This document shows positions 24,137 to 32,492 of a DNA stretch of 33,883 nucleotides, one piece after another. Under the pieces are notes generated by a model that saw only the letters and a list, made by a program, of their open reading frames with translations, was not told where the DNA came from and made no database searches. Each line of letters begins with the position of its first letter. The first letter of the stretch is position 1. This stretch comes from an uncultured Verrucomicrobia subdivision 3 bacterium (GTDB lineage: Bacteria > Verrucomicrobiota > Verrucomicrobiia > Limisphaerales > UBA11358): contig CAIOUK010000072.1 of assembly GCA_903861445.1 (NCBI GenBank), positions 1 to 33,883 of the forward strand. The letters are read 5' to 3'. The translations under genes and the position numbers were made by a program.

Positions 24137-27087
24137 TGGAATTATCACGTTGTCAGATTCGGCTCTGGATGTTTCTGGTCGTATTGGTGGGGCTGGCCCA
24201 TGAGGTTGGTGCGGCGACCGGGCAATCGGACAGTTCGCTTTCGCTGGCCGGGACTTGGCGGTTCCAGCTCGACCCGAAAAATATTGGTGTTGAGAAAAAG
24301 TGGTTCGCAGAAAAATTGGAGGACTCGGTCACGCTGCCGGGCACGACCGACACCAATCACAAAGGCATTTTCAAGGACGAACACGCGGTGGATCGGCTCT
24401 CGCGGGTCTGGTATTGGAAAGGTCCGGCGTGGTATCAGCGCGAGGTCGTGATTCCCGAAACTTGGCAAGGCAAGCGCATCACACTGATGCTGGAGCGGAC
24501 CAAAAATACCCACGTGTGGGTGGATGACCAAGATTGCGGCGGCGAGGATACGCTCAGCGCCCAGCAAATTTTTGATCTCACCCGCGTGCTGACGCCCGGT
24601 CGCCACACGATTATCGTGCTGGTGGACAACGCCAAACTGCCGCCCGTCGGGCCGGCGCACGCGGTGGACGAGCGGACGCAATCAAATTGGAATGGCATCA
24701 TCGGCCGCATCGAATTGCGCGTCACAGATCCTGTGTGGATTGAAGATGTCCAAGTCTATCCCGACGCGGATAAAAAACAGGCGCGCGTCCGCGTGGTCGT
24801 GGGTAACAGCACAGGTCAACTGGCGCAAGGAAAGCTCACTGTCAACTGCCGCAGCTTCAATATCGCCAAACCTGCAGATTTCGTTGCACAATCCATTGCT
24901 GTGTCGGCGACGAATGCGCGCACCGTGGTCGAGTTTGTTTATCAACCCGGCGAAGCCGCGCCGTTGTGGGATGAATTTCAGCCGGCCATGTTGCGGCTGA
25001 ATTTGCAATTGTCGGCCACTACCTACGGACAACTTTTTGCCGATCAACAATCGGTCAGTTTTGGCCTGCGCGATTTCAAACGCGACGGCCAACGTTTCGC
25101 TATCAACGGGCGGACGGCATTTCTGCGCGGGCGGTTGGATTGCGCCAATTATCCGCTGACCGGTTATCCGCCGATGGACAAGGCCGGCTGGCTCCGCGTT
25201 TTGGGAATTCTCAAGGACTGGGGACTCAACCACGTTCGTTTTCATTCGTGGTGTCCGCCCGAGGCGGCGTTCGCGGCGGCGGACGAACTGGGATTTTATT
25301 TTCAGGTGGAGCTACCGAACAAGCGCAGCGCGTTCAATGCGTCGGAAAGCACGGAGGCGGCCAAGCGCAATATTGATTACCTCGACGTTCCGGCGGATCC
25401 CAAAGCCTCGCTCTACGATTACGCGGTGCGTGAGGCAGATTTGATTTTCCGGCAATTTGGCAACCATCCCTCGTTTGTGATGTTCACGCTGGGCAACGAG
25501 CTTGGTCGCAGCCCGGCGATGTATGATTTGGTGGCGCGCTTCAAAAAACGCGACCCGCGCCATCTCTACGCCCAGGGATCAAACAACAATCACTGGAACC
25601 CCACTTATGCTGAAGGCGACGATTTTTGGGTGACGCACAAGACTGGAAAAACTCTGCCGGTGCGCGGCGCTTATTTTTCAGGCGATATGGCTGGCGGCGG
25701 CTACATTTACAACCAGCCACCCTCGACGCTCGTCAATTATTTCGATTCCATCAAGGACGTGCCGGTGCCGGTCATCGGGCATGAAATAGCCGAGTTTGAA
25801 GTCACGCCGGATTTTAGCGAAATCCCCAAATACACGGGCGTGATGCGGGCGCGCAATCTGGAAATTTTTCAGGAGCGCTTGAAGAAGGCCAATATGCTGG
25901 ATTTCGCGCCCGATTTCATGCGGGCCTCCGGCGCGCTCGCGGCCATCTGCCAGCGCGAGGACATCGAGGCGGCTTTGCGCACGCCGGGCTTTGGCGGTTT
26001 TCAATGGCTGGACATCCAGGATTTTCCGGGTCAGGGCACGGCGCTGGTCGGGATGCTGAACGATTTCATGGAAAATAAAGGCATCACGACGCCGGAGAAA
26101 TGGCGGCAGTTTTGTTCCCCGGTCGTGCTGCTGATCGAGATGCCGAAATACACTTGGACTGCGGATGAAACTTTCACGGCAGAAATCAAAGTCGCGAATT
26201 ATGGCCCGTCGAACATCACGAATGCCCGCGTGAAATGGCAAATTATTGATAATGGTAGTGATGTTAAAAGAGCTGTTTATAGATCAACGCTGGTGTGTTC
26301 TGAAGGTGTAATAGATTCGAAGCTAATTAAGCAGGGAGGGTTGACTTCTATCGGCCAGATTGGCGTTCCTTTGGATACACTCATGACTCCGCAAAAAATT
26401 CAAGTGAGAGTCTGGATTGATGGGATTTCGCAGACTGCGTGGAACACATACGACATTTGGGTGTATCCGCCAAAAGCGGACAACAGCATCCCGAAAGACG
26501 TGGTGGTTACGAATCGCCTCGACGAAGCGACGCTGAAATTTTTGTCGGATGGCGGCAAGGTTTTGTTGTTCTCTCCGAACAACGATATGAAGCACAGCGT
26601 GGGCGGCGCGTTCCCGACCGACTTCTGGTGCTGGGCAATGTTTTCCAAAGGAGCCATCGCGCAAGGGATCGAACCGGCGCCCGGCACACAAGGTTTTCTG
26701 TGCGACCCGAAGCATCCCGCGCTGGCGGAGTTCCCCACCGAGTTCCACAGCAACTGGCAGTGGTGGCAGATTGTCAAAAATTCGCGGCCCATTGTTTTAG
26801 ATGAAACTCCGGCGGATTACCGACCCATTATTCAGGTCATTGACAACTTCGCCCGCAATCACAAACTCGGACTGCTCTTTGAAGCGAAAGTTGGCCAAGG
26901 TAAGTTGCTGGTTTGCGCCAGCGACTTGCCAGCCCTTCAAGAACATCCCGAAGCGCGGCAACTGTTGCACAGCCTGCTGCGCTATGTGGTTTCTCCGGCC
27001 TTCGCGCCGCGCGCAGAATTTGATGTCGGGCTTTTGAAGAAACTGTTGCCGGGCGAAACGCAGGGAGAGTTAAGCCCGCAAAAATGA
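24136..27087 (+). CDS. GH2-family glycoside hydrolase, secreted
   Basis: A 983-residue protein starting at ATG 24136, which overlaps the DUF6288 stop by one base (TAATG), so translation is probably coupled. A signal peptide follows (LWMFLVVLVGLAHEVGAA). Layout: GH2 sugar-binding jelly roll (SLAGTWRFQLDPK, WYQREVVIPETWQGKRITL), an Ig-like domain, then a TIM barrel from about 330. Visible barrel blocks are FLRGRLDCANYP, WGLNHVRFHSWCPPEAAF, MFTLGNELG (Glu455, acid/base candidate) and VIGHEIAEFE (Glu550, nucleophile candidate). About 350 further residues follow. GH2 covers beta-galactosidases, glucuronidases, mannosidases and arabinosidases, and this divergent member cannot be narrowed. A patch at 26226-26345 has distinctly AT-richer codons than the rest. 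Confidence 0.85.
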   Translation: MELSRCQIRLWMFLVVLVGLAHEVGAATGQSDSSLSLAGTWRFQLDPKNIGVEKKWFAEKLEDSVTLPGTTDTNHKGIFKDEHAVDRLSRVWYWKGPAWYQREVVIPETWQGKRITLMLERTKNTHVWVDDQDCGGEDTLSAQQIFDLTRVLTPGRHTIIVLVDNAKLPPVGPAHAVDERTQSNWNGIIGRIELRVTDPVWIEDVQVYPDADKKQARVRVVVGNSTGQLAQGKLTVNCRSFNIAKPADFVAQSIAVSATNARTVVEFVYQPGEAAPLWDEFQPAMLRLNLQLSATTYGQLFADQQSVSFGLRDFKRDGQRFAINGRTAFLRGRLDCANYPLTGYPPMDKAGWLRVLGILKDWGLNHVRFHSWCPPEAAFAAADELGFYFQVELPNKRSAFNASESTEAAKRNIDYLDVPADPKASLYDYAVREADLIFRQFGNHPSFVMFTLGNELGRSPAMYDLVARFKKRDPRHLYAQGSNNNHWNPTYAEGDDFWVTHKTGKTLPVRGAYFSGDMAGGGYIYNQPPSTLVNYFDSIKDVPVPVIGHEIAEFEVTPDFSEIPKYTGVMRARNLEIFQERLKKANMLDFAPDFMRASGALAAICQREDIEAALRTPGFGGFQWLDIQDFPGQGTALVGMLNDFMENKGITTPEKWRQFCSPVVLLIEMPKYTWTADETFTAEIKVANYGPSNITNARVKWQIIDNGSDVKRAVYRSTLVCSEGVIDSKLIKQGGLTSIGQIGVPLDTLMTPQKIQVRVWIDGISQTAWNTYDIWVYPPKADNSIPKDVVVTNRLDEATLKFLSDGGKVLLFSPNNDMKHSVGGAFPTDFWCWAMFSKGAIAQGIEPAPGTQGFLCDPKHPALAEFPTEFHSNWQWWQIVKNSRPIVLDETPADYRPIIQVIDNFARNHKLGLLFEAKVGQGKLLVCASDLPALQEHPEARQLLHSLLRYVVSPAFAPRAEFDVGLLKKLLPGETQGELSPQK

Positions 27088-27280
27088 AATACGTTTTACG
27101 CTTATTCCACAAGGGTCTCTTGTCATCATTTTTGTTGCGGTCGTGAACGCCGTAGCCGCCGGGCTGCCCACAAACCTTTATCCATCGGAAAAATAATGGC
27201 ATCTACGATGCCCCTGCCATGCGGCCAATGGTTTTCATCGTGACACACCGCGTGGACTGGAACAGAATTAATTTTTGTCC
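27084..27280 (+). pseudogene. decayed small secreted-protein gene between GH2 and SDR genes
   Basis: An ATG at 27084 overlaps the GH2 stop (ATGA) and reads MKYVLRLFHKG before a stop within 21 codons. One base shift later the frame reads LVIIFVAVVNAVAAGLPTNL, a good signal-peptide core and cleavage site, then stops. A further shift at an A5 run reads GIYDAPAMRPMVFIVTH and ends. It looks like a small exported protein broken by single-base indels. I do not recognise the family. The rest of the gap to 27360 shows nothing. Confidence 0.35.
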
Positions 27281-27360
27281 GGCGTGACTAATTTGCGTCG
27301 GATTTGCAGGCACGCAACGCCATCAAAAATAGAATTTTAACATCGTCGCTTTTTAAAAAT

Positions 27361-28140
27361 ATGGAATCCTCCAATCCCTCAATCACGCCGTTTCGTCTGG
27401 ACGGTGAAGTGGCGCTCATCACCGGCGGTGCCACCGGTCTCGGTTTTGGCATGTCCCGAAGTTTCGTGGCGTCCGGTGCCAAAGTTGTGCTCGCTGGCCG
27501 GCGCGAAGAGGAATTGAAAAAAGCCGTGGCTGCGCTTGGTGCCTCGGCGAGTTACGTCCGCCACGATGTGACCGAACATGGCAAGGCGGGCGAATTGGTT
27601 GCCGCCGCCACCCGTGCTGCCGGCGCACCGCTGAGCATTCTGATCAACAACGCCGGGATTCATCTCAAGAAGCTCGCCGTCGACACCAGCCCCGAAGAGT
27701 TTCTCACCGTCCTCAACACGCACGTCATCGGCGCGCATGCGCTCACGCGCGCGGTCTTGCCGGGAATGATTGAACGGAAGCATGGCAACGTCATTTTCAT
27801 CGCCTCGATGGCCTCGCTGTTTGGCCTCTCGAAAGTCATCGCCTACGCCGCCGCCAAGAGCGCTTACCTCGGCATGGTGCGCACGTTGGCTACTGAAGTT
27901 TCCGTGGATAACGTCCGCATCAACGCCATCGCGCCCGGTTGGATTGATTCCGACATGACGCGCAAGGTGATGGCGGACGACCCGGCGCGGCGCGCGAAAA
28001 TCATCAGCCGCACGCCGATGGGAAAATTCGGGGATGCGGACGACATCGGCTGGGCGGCGGTTTATTTGTGTTCGCCGGCGGCGAAATTTGTCACCGGCGC
28101 TGTGCTGCCGGTGGACGGTGGCGTCAGCATCGGCTTTTAA
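27361..28140 (+). CDS. short-chain dehydrogenase/reductase, probably a uronate/aldonate-pathway oxidoreductase
   Basis: A 259-residue classical SDR, cytoplasmic. The nucleotide-binding [10 protein letters not shown] is at residues 21-30, NNAG at 96-99, and the catalytic Ser149, Tyr162 and Lys166 (YAAAK) are all in place. The C-terminal [10 protein letters not shown] and GAVLPVDGG blocks are typical. Length and style match gluconate 5-dehydrogenase, 2-deoxygluconate dehydrogenase (KduD) or SDR-type D-mannonate oxidoreductase. It lies 3 bp upstream of uxuA, so reduction of fructuronate to mannonate is the most economical role (inference from context). ATG 27361 is chosen over an upstream TTG because it places the Rossmann strand at the usual distance from the N-terminus. 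Confidence 0.85.
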   Translation: MESSNPSITPFRLDGEVALITGGATGLGFGMSRSFVASGAKVVLAGRREEELKKAVAALGASASYVRHDVTEHGKAGELVAAATRAAGAPLSILINNAGIHLKKLAVDTSPEEFLTVLNTHVIGAHALTRAVLPGMIERKHGNVIFIASMASLFGLSKVIAYAAAKSAYLGMVRTLATEVSVDNVRINAIAPGWIDSDMTRKVMADDPARRAKIISRTPMGKFGDADDIGWAAVYLCSPAAKFVTGAVLPVDGGVSIGF

Positions 28141-28143
28141 TTT

Positions 28144-29217
28144 ATGAAACTCGGTTTCGGGCTTTACCGGCACCAGCTCAACGCGGAACACTTTCGTTTC
28201 GCGCGGCAATGCGGCGCGACGCATCTGGTGATTCACCTCGTGGATTATTTCCGTTCCTCGCGCCGCAATCAGCCCGGCGACCAGCCCTTGGGCGACGATG
28301 CGGGCTGGGGTCTCGCCGGCGATCCCGACCAACTTTGGACGTTTGAGGAAATTGCCACCATTCAAAAGGAAGCGGCGGCGCACGGTTTGCAGATTGAAGC
28401 GATTGAAAATTTTGATCCGGCGCACTGGCACGATGTGTTGCTCGATGGCCCGAAGAAAGCGCAGCAACTGGAAAATCTTAAAACCATCATCCGCACGGTC
28501 GGGCGCGTGGGCATTCCGGTTATCGGCTACAACTTCTCGCTCGCCGGCGTCGCGGGGCGTGTGAAAGGCGCGTGGGGACGTGGCGGTGCTGAAGTGGTCG
28601 GGATGGACGGCGCTTACGATAAGCCCATTCCCAAAGGCATGATTTGGAACATGGTCTATGACAAAAATGCGCCAGCCGGAAACCTCGCGCCCATCACCGC
28701 CGAAGAATTATGGCGGCGGCATGGTGAGTTTTTGGATGCGCTGATTCCGGTGGCCGAGGAAGCGGGCGTCACGCTGGCGGCACATCCAGATGATCCGCCG
28801 ACGCCGACCGTGCGCGGCCAGCCGCGCTTGGTGAATCAGCCGCAGCTTTACCAGAAGCTCATTGACCGCCGCCCGAGCCCGCGCAACGCGCTGGAATTTT
28901 GTCTCGGCACGCTGGCAGAGATGCCGGAAGGAAATATTTACGACGCGGTTGAAACCTACAGTCGCCAACGCAAGCTGGCCTACGTCCATTTCCGCAACGT
29001 GCGTGGCAAAGCGCCGCATTATCAGGAAACTTTCGTGGACGAAGGCGATATTGACATGCTGCGTGTGCTGCGGATTCTCAAGCGGAATGGTTTTACCGGC
29101 GTGCTGATTCCCGATCATGCGCCGCAAATGACGTGCGCCGCGCCGTGGCACGCCGGCATGGCCTACGCGTGCGGTTGGATGCAGGCGGCGCTGAAAATCG
29201 TAGAAACCAATTTATGA
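28144..29217 (+). CDS. uxuA: D-mannonate dehydratase
   Basis: A 357-residue cytoplasmic TIM-barrel enzyme of the UxuA family, which dehydrates D-mannonate to 2-keto-3-deoxy-D-gluconate in hexuronate breakdown. Family blocks seen: HPDDPP (His214-Pro219), VHFRNVRG (about 281-288), TFVDEGDIDM and IPDHAPQM, which together form the metal and substrate site. E. coli UxuA has 394 residues, so this is a shorter member with the core intact. The gene begins 3 bp after the SDR stop, and the pair forms the intracellular uronic-acid branch of the locus. KDG kinase and aldolase are not in the window. Confidence 0.9.
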   Translation: MKLGFGLYRHQLNAEHFRFARQCGATHLVIHLVDYFRSSRRNQPGDQPLGDDAGWGLAGDPDQLWTFEEIATIQKEAAAHGLQIEAIENFDPAHWHDVLLDGPKKAQQLENLKTIIRTVGRVGIPVIGYNFSLAGVAGRVKGAWGRGGAEVVGMDGAYDKPIPKGMIWNMVYDKNAPAGNLAPITAEELWRRHGEFLDALIPVAEEAGVTLAAHPDDPPTPTVRGQPRLVNQPQLYQKLIDRRPSPRNALEFCLGTLAEMPEGNIYDAVETYSRQRKLAYVHFRNVRGKAPHYQETFVDEGDIDMLRVLRILKRNGFTGVLIPDHAPQMTCAAPWHAGMAYACGWMQAALKIVETNL

Positions 29218-29227
29218 CCCAAGCAAT

Positions 29228-32050
29228 ATGAAAAAAATTATATTCCTAGCCGCCGTTTTATTTTCGGTCTGCGCCAAGTCGTCGGAACTTTCGCCGGCGC
29301 AATTTATCAATCCGCCAATTGACGCGCGTCCCGGTGCCTATTGGGTCTGGCTCAACGGCAACGTGGATCGCGCCCAGCTCACCCATGAGCTGGAAGAGAT
29401 GAAAGCCAAGGGAATGTCCGGCGCGGAAATCTGGGATATCGGCCTGACCACGCCGAATCCGGACATGCCCGTGCCGGTCGGCCCGGCGTATCTGAGTCCG
29501 GAATCCGTGGCCTCCATCCGCCATGCGGACAAGGAAGCGGCGCGGTTGGGTTTGAATCTCGGCCTGATCTCCTCCAGCAGTTGGAACGAGGGCGGCAGTT
29601 GGGTCGAGCCGAAGGACGCCATTAAGGCATTGTATGTCAGCGCCACCAATTTTTCCGGGCCGGCCAAAATTTCGCAGCCGTTGGCGTTCCCGGCGAACCG
29701 CGCGGTCAAGGCCGCCGACGGCTTGCCGCTCTATCATCGCGAAGTGGCCGTCATAGCGTTCCCGGCGTCCGCCCAAAAAATAATTCCCTCTGTCGCCTCG
29801 GTGTTGAACCTGACCGACAAAGTCAATGCCGCCGGCGAATTGCAATGGGACGTGCCGCCGGGCGAATGGACCGTGTTACGCCTCGTCTGTGCGACCACCG
29901 GCCAGCAGCTCGTCGTGCCCAGTCCCAATTCGCGTGGCTTGATGGTGGATCACATGGATGCCGGCGCGGAGCAGCGGAATTACGAAAATATTTTTCAGCG
30001 GCTGTTTCCGCATGGCGAAAATTTTTCGGCGCTGAAATTTTTTCAGGAAGACAGCATCGAGCTGAATCCGCCGCAGAAAACCGGCGGTATCGCGGACTGG
30101 ACGGACAATTTCCCGGCGGAATTCAAACAATATCGCGGTTACGATATTACTCCGTATCTGCCCGTGTTGGCGGGACAAAAGTTTACCAATCCGGAACTGG
30201 CCGAACGGTTTTTGCACGACTACCGTGAAACCGTCAGCGACCTGTGGCTCGACCGGCATTATCTCGTCGCCAAAAAACTACTGCACGAACGCGGTTTGCA
30301 AATCGCCGGCGAACCCGGTCACGGCGGCTATCCTCGTCCGGAAGTGTTGCGCGCACTCGGTGCCATGGATATTCCGCGCGGCGAATTTTGGAACACCCGC
30401 AAAAACTGGGTCACCAAGGAAGCCGCTTCCGCCGCCCATATCTACGGCCTGAAATACGCGGACGCCGAATCCTTCACCGGCTGGCGCAGTTGGCAGGACG
30501 GCCCGTTTGAATTGAAACGCTTGGCCGACACCGCGTTTTGCGACGGCATGAACCGGATGACGATTCACAACTTCGCGCACAATCCGCCGGCCGCCGGGCT
30601 GCCGGGCAATTGCTATCACGCCGGCGAACACGTCAACGTCAACACGACTTGGTGGCCGATGTCCGCGCCGTTCTTCGCCTATCTCGACCGCTGCTGCTAT
30701 ATGCTGCAACAAGGTTTGTCCGTGGCCGATGCCTGTTTTTACTACGGCGACGACGCGCCGAATCTGGTGGCCGCCCGCCGCATTGACACCAAGCCCCAGC
30801 GTGTGGACGGTGAGATTTGCCAGCATTGCTTCCGCACCAATCCCGCGCCCGCCAATGTGCTGGGTGACGGCTACGATTACGACGTGGTTAATTCCGAGGT
30901 CATCCTCACGCGCATGACCGTGAAGGACGGCCGGTTGACGTTGCCGAATGAAATGAGCTACGCCGTGCTCGTTCTGCCCGACCGCGACGATATGCCGTTG
31001 GTCGTGTTGAAGAAAATCGAGAGCTTTGTCCGCGCCGGTGCCATCGTCCTCGGCCCCAAGCCCGTTCACGCTTCTGGTTTGACCGGCTATCCGCAATACG
31101 ACATGGAAATCCAGTCGCTCGCCACGCAGCTTTGGGGCGATTGCGACGGCGAAAAAGTGCGCGAACGCGCCTACGACAAAGGCTTGATTGTCTGGGATCG
31201 CAACCGCGTCCGCGAAATTTTGCAGCAGCATAAAATCATTCCCGACTTTGTTTGCAGCACCACGGACAACAACGCGGACTTGGATTATTTTCACCGGCGC
31301 ACGGCGGCTGCCGACATTTATTTCGTCAGCAACAAGGGGCTCAATCCGATGGACACGGAATGTGTCTTCCGCGTCACCGGCAAACAACCGCACTTCTGGC
31401 TGCCGGACACCGGCGAAATTCAGCCGTGCGAAAATTACGAAATCGGTGCCAACAGCACGCGGGTGAAATTGAAATTGCCGTCGGGCGGCAGCGTGTTCGT
31501 CGTGTTTGAAGGCCAGCCGGAAAAATTGCAAGCGTCGTCGCCCGCCGCATTGCCACCGCCCGCCGCGCCAGTCGAAATCACCGGTTCCTGGCTGGTCAAA
31601 TTTCCGCCGCACCTTGGCGCGCCGCCGGCCTGGACTTTTGAGCAGCTCGTTTCCTGGACGAGCGTCACCAACGAGGGCGTGAAATATTTTTCCGGCACGG
31701 CCACTTACTTCAAAGACTTTGAAGCGCCTGCGGATGCACTGGTTACCGGTCGGCGGGTGATTTTGGATTTGGGATCGCTCCGCAATGTCGCGGACGTGAC
31801 GCTCAACGGTCAGCATCTTGGCATCCTGTGGAAACCGCCGTTCCAAGTGGACGTGACCGGCGCGATGCATGCCGGCACCAATCAACTTCAGATCGAAGTG
31901 GTCAACGTTTGGGCCAACCGTATTGTTGGCGATGCCAAACTGCCCAAGGCGCAACGCGTCACGCAAATGGCGCAGAAACTGCCGGTGCAAGGCCCGCATG
32001 AATCCGGTTTGCTGGGGCCGGTCAGCTTGCGTTTCGAGGCGGCGCGGTAA
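29228..32050 (+). CDS. GH106-like alpha-L-rhamnosidase, secreted
   Basis: A 940-residue exported protein (MKKIIFLAAVLFSVCAKS signal), 10 bp after uxuA. The start of the mature protein (FINPPIDARPGAYWVWLNGN, then LEEMKAKGMSGAEIWDIG) is the recognisable opening of the GH106 family. Later blocks include FFQEDSIELNP, IAGEPGHGGYPRP (Glu362), KYADAESFTGW (Glu414) and MTIHNFAHNPP. These glutamates are plausible catalytic acids, not proven. The last 150 residues are a galactose-binding-like sandwich (VILDLGSLRNVADVTLNGQ, LGILWKPPF). GH106 enzymes cleave alpha-L-rhamnose from rhamnogalacturonans, complementing the GH78 enzyme upstream. It ends the locus and converges on the pseudopilin gene. Confidence 0.85.
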   Translation: MKKIIFLAAVLFSVCAKSSELSPAQFINPPIDARPGAYWVWLNGNVDRAQLTHELEEMKAKGMSGAEIWDIGLTTPNPDMPVPVGPAYLSPESVASIRHADKEAARLGLNLGLISSSSWNEGGSWVEPKDAIKALYVSATNFSGPAKISQPLAFPANRAVKAADGLPLYHREVAVIAFPASAQKIIPSVASVLNLTDKVNAAGELQWDVPPGEWTVLRLVCATTGQQLVVPSPNSRGLMVDHMDAGAEQRNYENIFQRLFPHGENFSALKFFQEDSIELNPPQKTGGIADWTDNFPAEFKQYRGYDITPYLPVLAGQKFTNPELAERFLHDYRETVSDLWLDRHYLVAKKLLHERGLQIAGEPGHGGYPRPEVLRALGAMDIPRGEFWNTRKNWVTKEAASAAHIYGLKYADAESFTGWRSWQDGPFELKRLADTAFCDGMNRMTIHNFAHNPPAAGLPGNCYHAGEHVNVNTTWWPMSAPFFAYLDRCCYMLQQGLSVADACFYYGDDAPNLVAARRIDTKPQRVDGEICQHCFRTNPAPANVLGDGYDYDVVNSEVILTRMTVKDGRLTLPNEMSYAVLVLPDRDDMPLVVLKKIESFVRAGAIVLGPKPVHASGLTGYPQYDMEIQSLATQLWGDCDGEKVRERAYDKGLIVWDRNRVREILQQHKIIPDFVCSTTDNNADLDYFHRRTAAADIYFVSNKGLNPMDTECVFRVTGKQPHFWLPDTGEIQPCENYEIGANSTRVKLKLPSGGSVFVVFEGQPEKLQASSPAALPPPAAPVEITGSWLVKFPPHLGAPPAWTFEQLVSWTSVTNEGVKYFSGTATYFKDFEAPADALVTGRRVILDLGSLRNVADVTLNGQHLGILWKPPFQVDVTGAMHAGTNQLQIEVVNVWANRIVGDAKLPKAQRVTQMAQKLPVQGPHESGLLGPVSLRFEAAR

Positions 32051-32058
32051 TCGGCGGG

Positions 32059-32079
32059 AAATCCGCTGCTGCGGAATTT
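32059..32079. terminator. possible bidirectional terminator between convergent genes
   Basis: AAATCCGC (32059-32066), loop TGCT and GCGGAATTT (32071-32079) form a hairpin with one bulged A. A/T runs on both outer sides would suit termination in either direction. It lies 9 bp after the rhamnosidase stop and overlaps the reconstructed end of the pseudopilin gene. The stem is short, so the call is tentative. Confidence 0.4.
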
Positions 32080-32451
32080 ACGGTAAAACGTGCGCGGGCG
32101 TGACGGTGGAGCCGAGCGAGCAGGTTGGTGTATCGCCAACTTTTTTGATGGAATAAATGCCACCGTGCGGACAACTAGGAATTTTTCCTGCGCTGGTAAT
32201 GTAAGCTTGATGTAAGGCGTCAGATCGTTTGGAAAATTAATGGGGTCACCGGTTTTTAAGTTCTTTTCCAGCGCGAACTGATTGGCGGCGGCATCAATCT
32301 GACGGAGCATACGGATGCAAGGGTTACCATTAGAAACGCGAGCTTTAACGAAATTAGGAACGGCAATGGCCACCAGCAAGACCACAAATAAAAAAACCGC
32401 TAACCAGACCATAATTTTTTCCGTTGCGGATCTTTTGGCTGGTTCACTCAT
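32078..32451 (-). pseudogene. pseudopilin-like (type II secretion/type IV pilin-like) protein, broken by a one-base frameshift
   Basis: From ATG 32451 the protein reads MSEPAKRSATEK, a hydrophobic helix (WLAVFLFVVLLVAIAV), PNFVKAR, CIRMLRQIDAAANQFALEKN and LTPYIK, the typical verrucomicrobial pseudopilin pattern. At an A5 run (T5 on plus, 32182-32186) the frame is lost. One extra A restores EKIPSCPHGGIYSIKKVGD and TVTPAHVLP, ending at a TAA at 32078-32080 for about 124 residues. The read-through frame otherwise runs into the rhamnosidase gene. The usual prepilin GFTLIE cleavage motif is absent, so even the intact form may not be a processed pilin. It may be a true mutation or a homopolymer sequencing error. 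It lies 41 bp after the helicase gene, same strand. Confidence 0.8.
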
Positions 32452-32492
32452 ATATTTTTCAACACCGCCCGCCGGATTCCGTTGCGGGAAAT

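Noticed and set aside
30278-31999. A 573-codon minus-strand open frame opposite the GH106-like gene.
   Set aside because: His/Arg/Gly-rich composition typical of an antisense shadow; the plus strand carries family motifs throughout.
3503-32080. The glycan locus as a genomic island integrated at tRNA-Arg.
   Set aside because: The 3' end of the tRNA faces away from the locus, and I saw no copy of its 3' end near 32 kb and no integrase next to it. The Xer-type gene at the right edge looks housekeeping.
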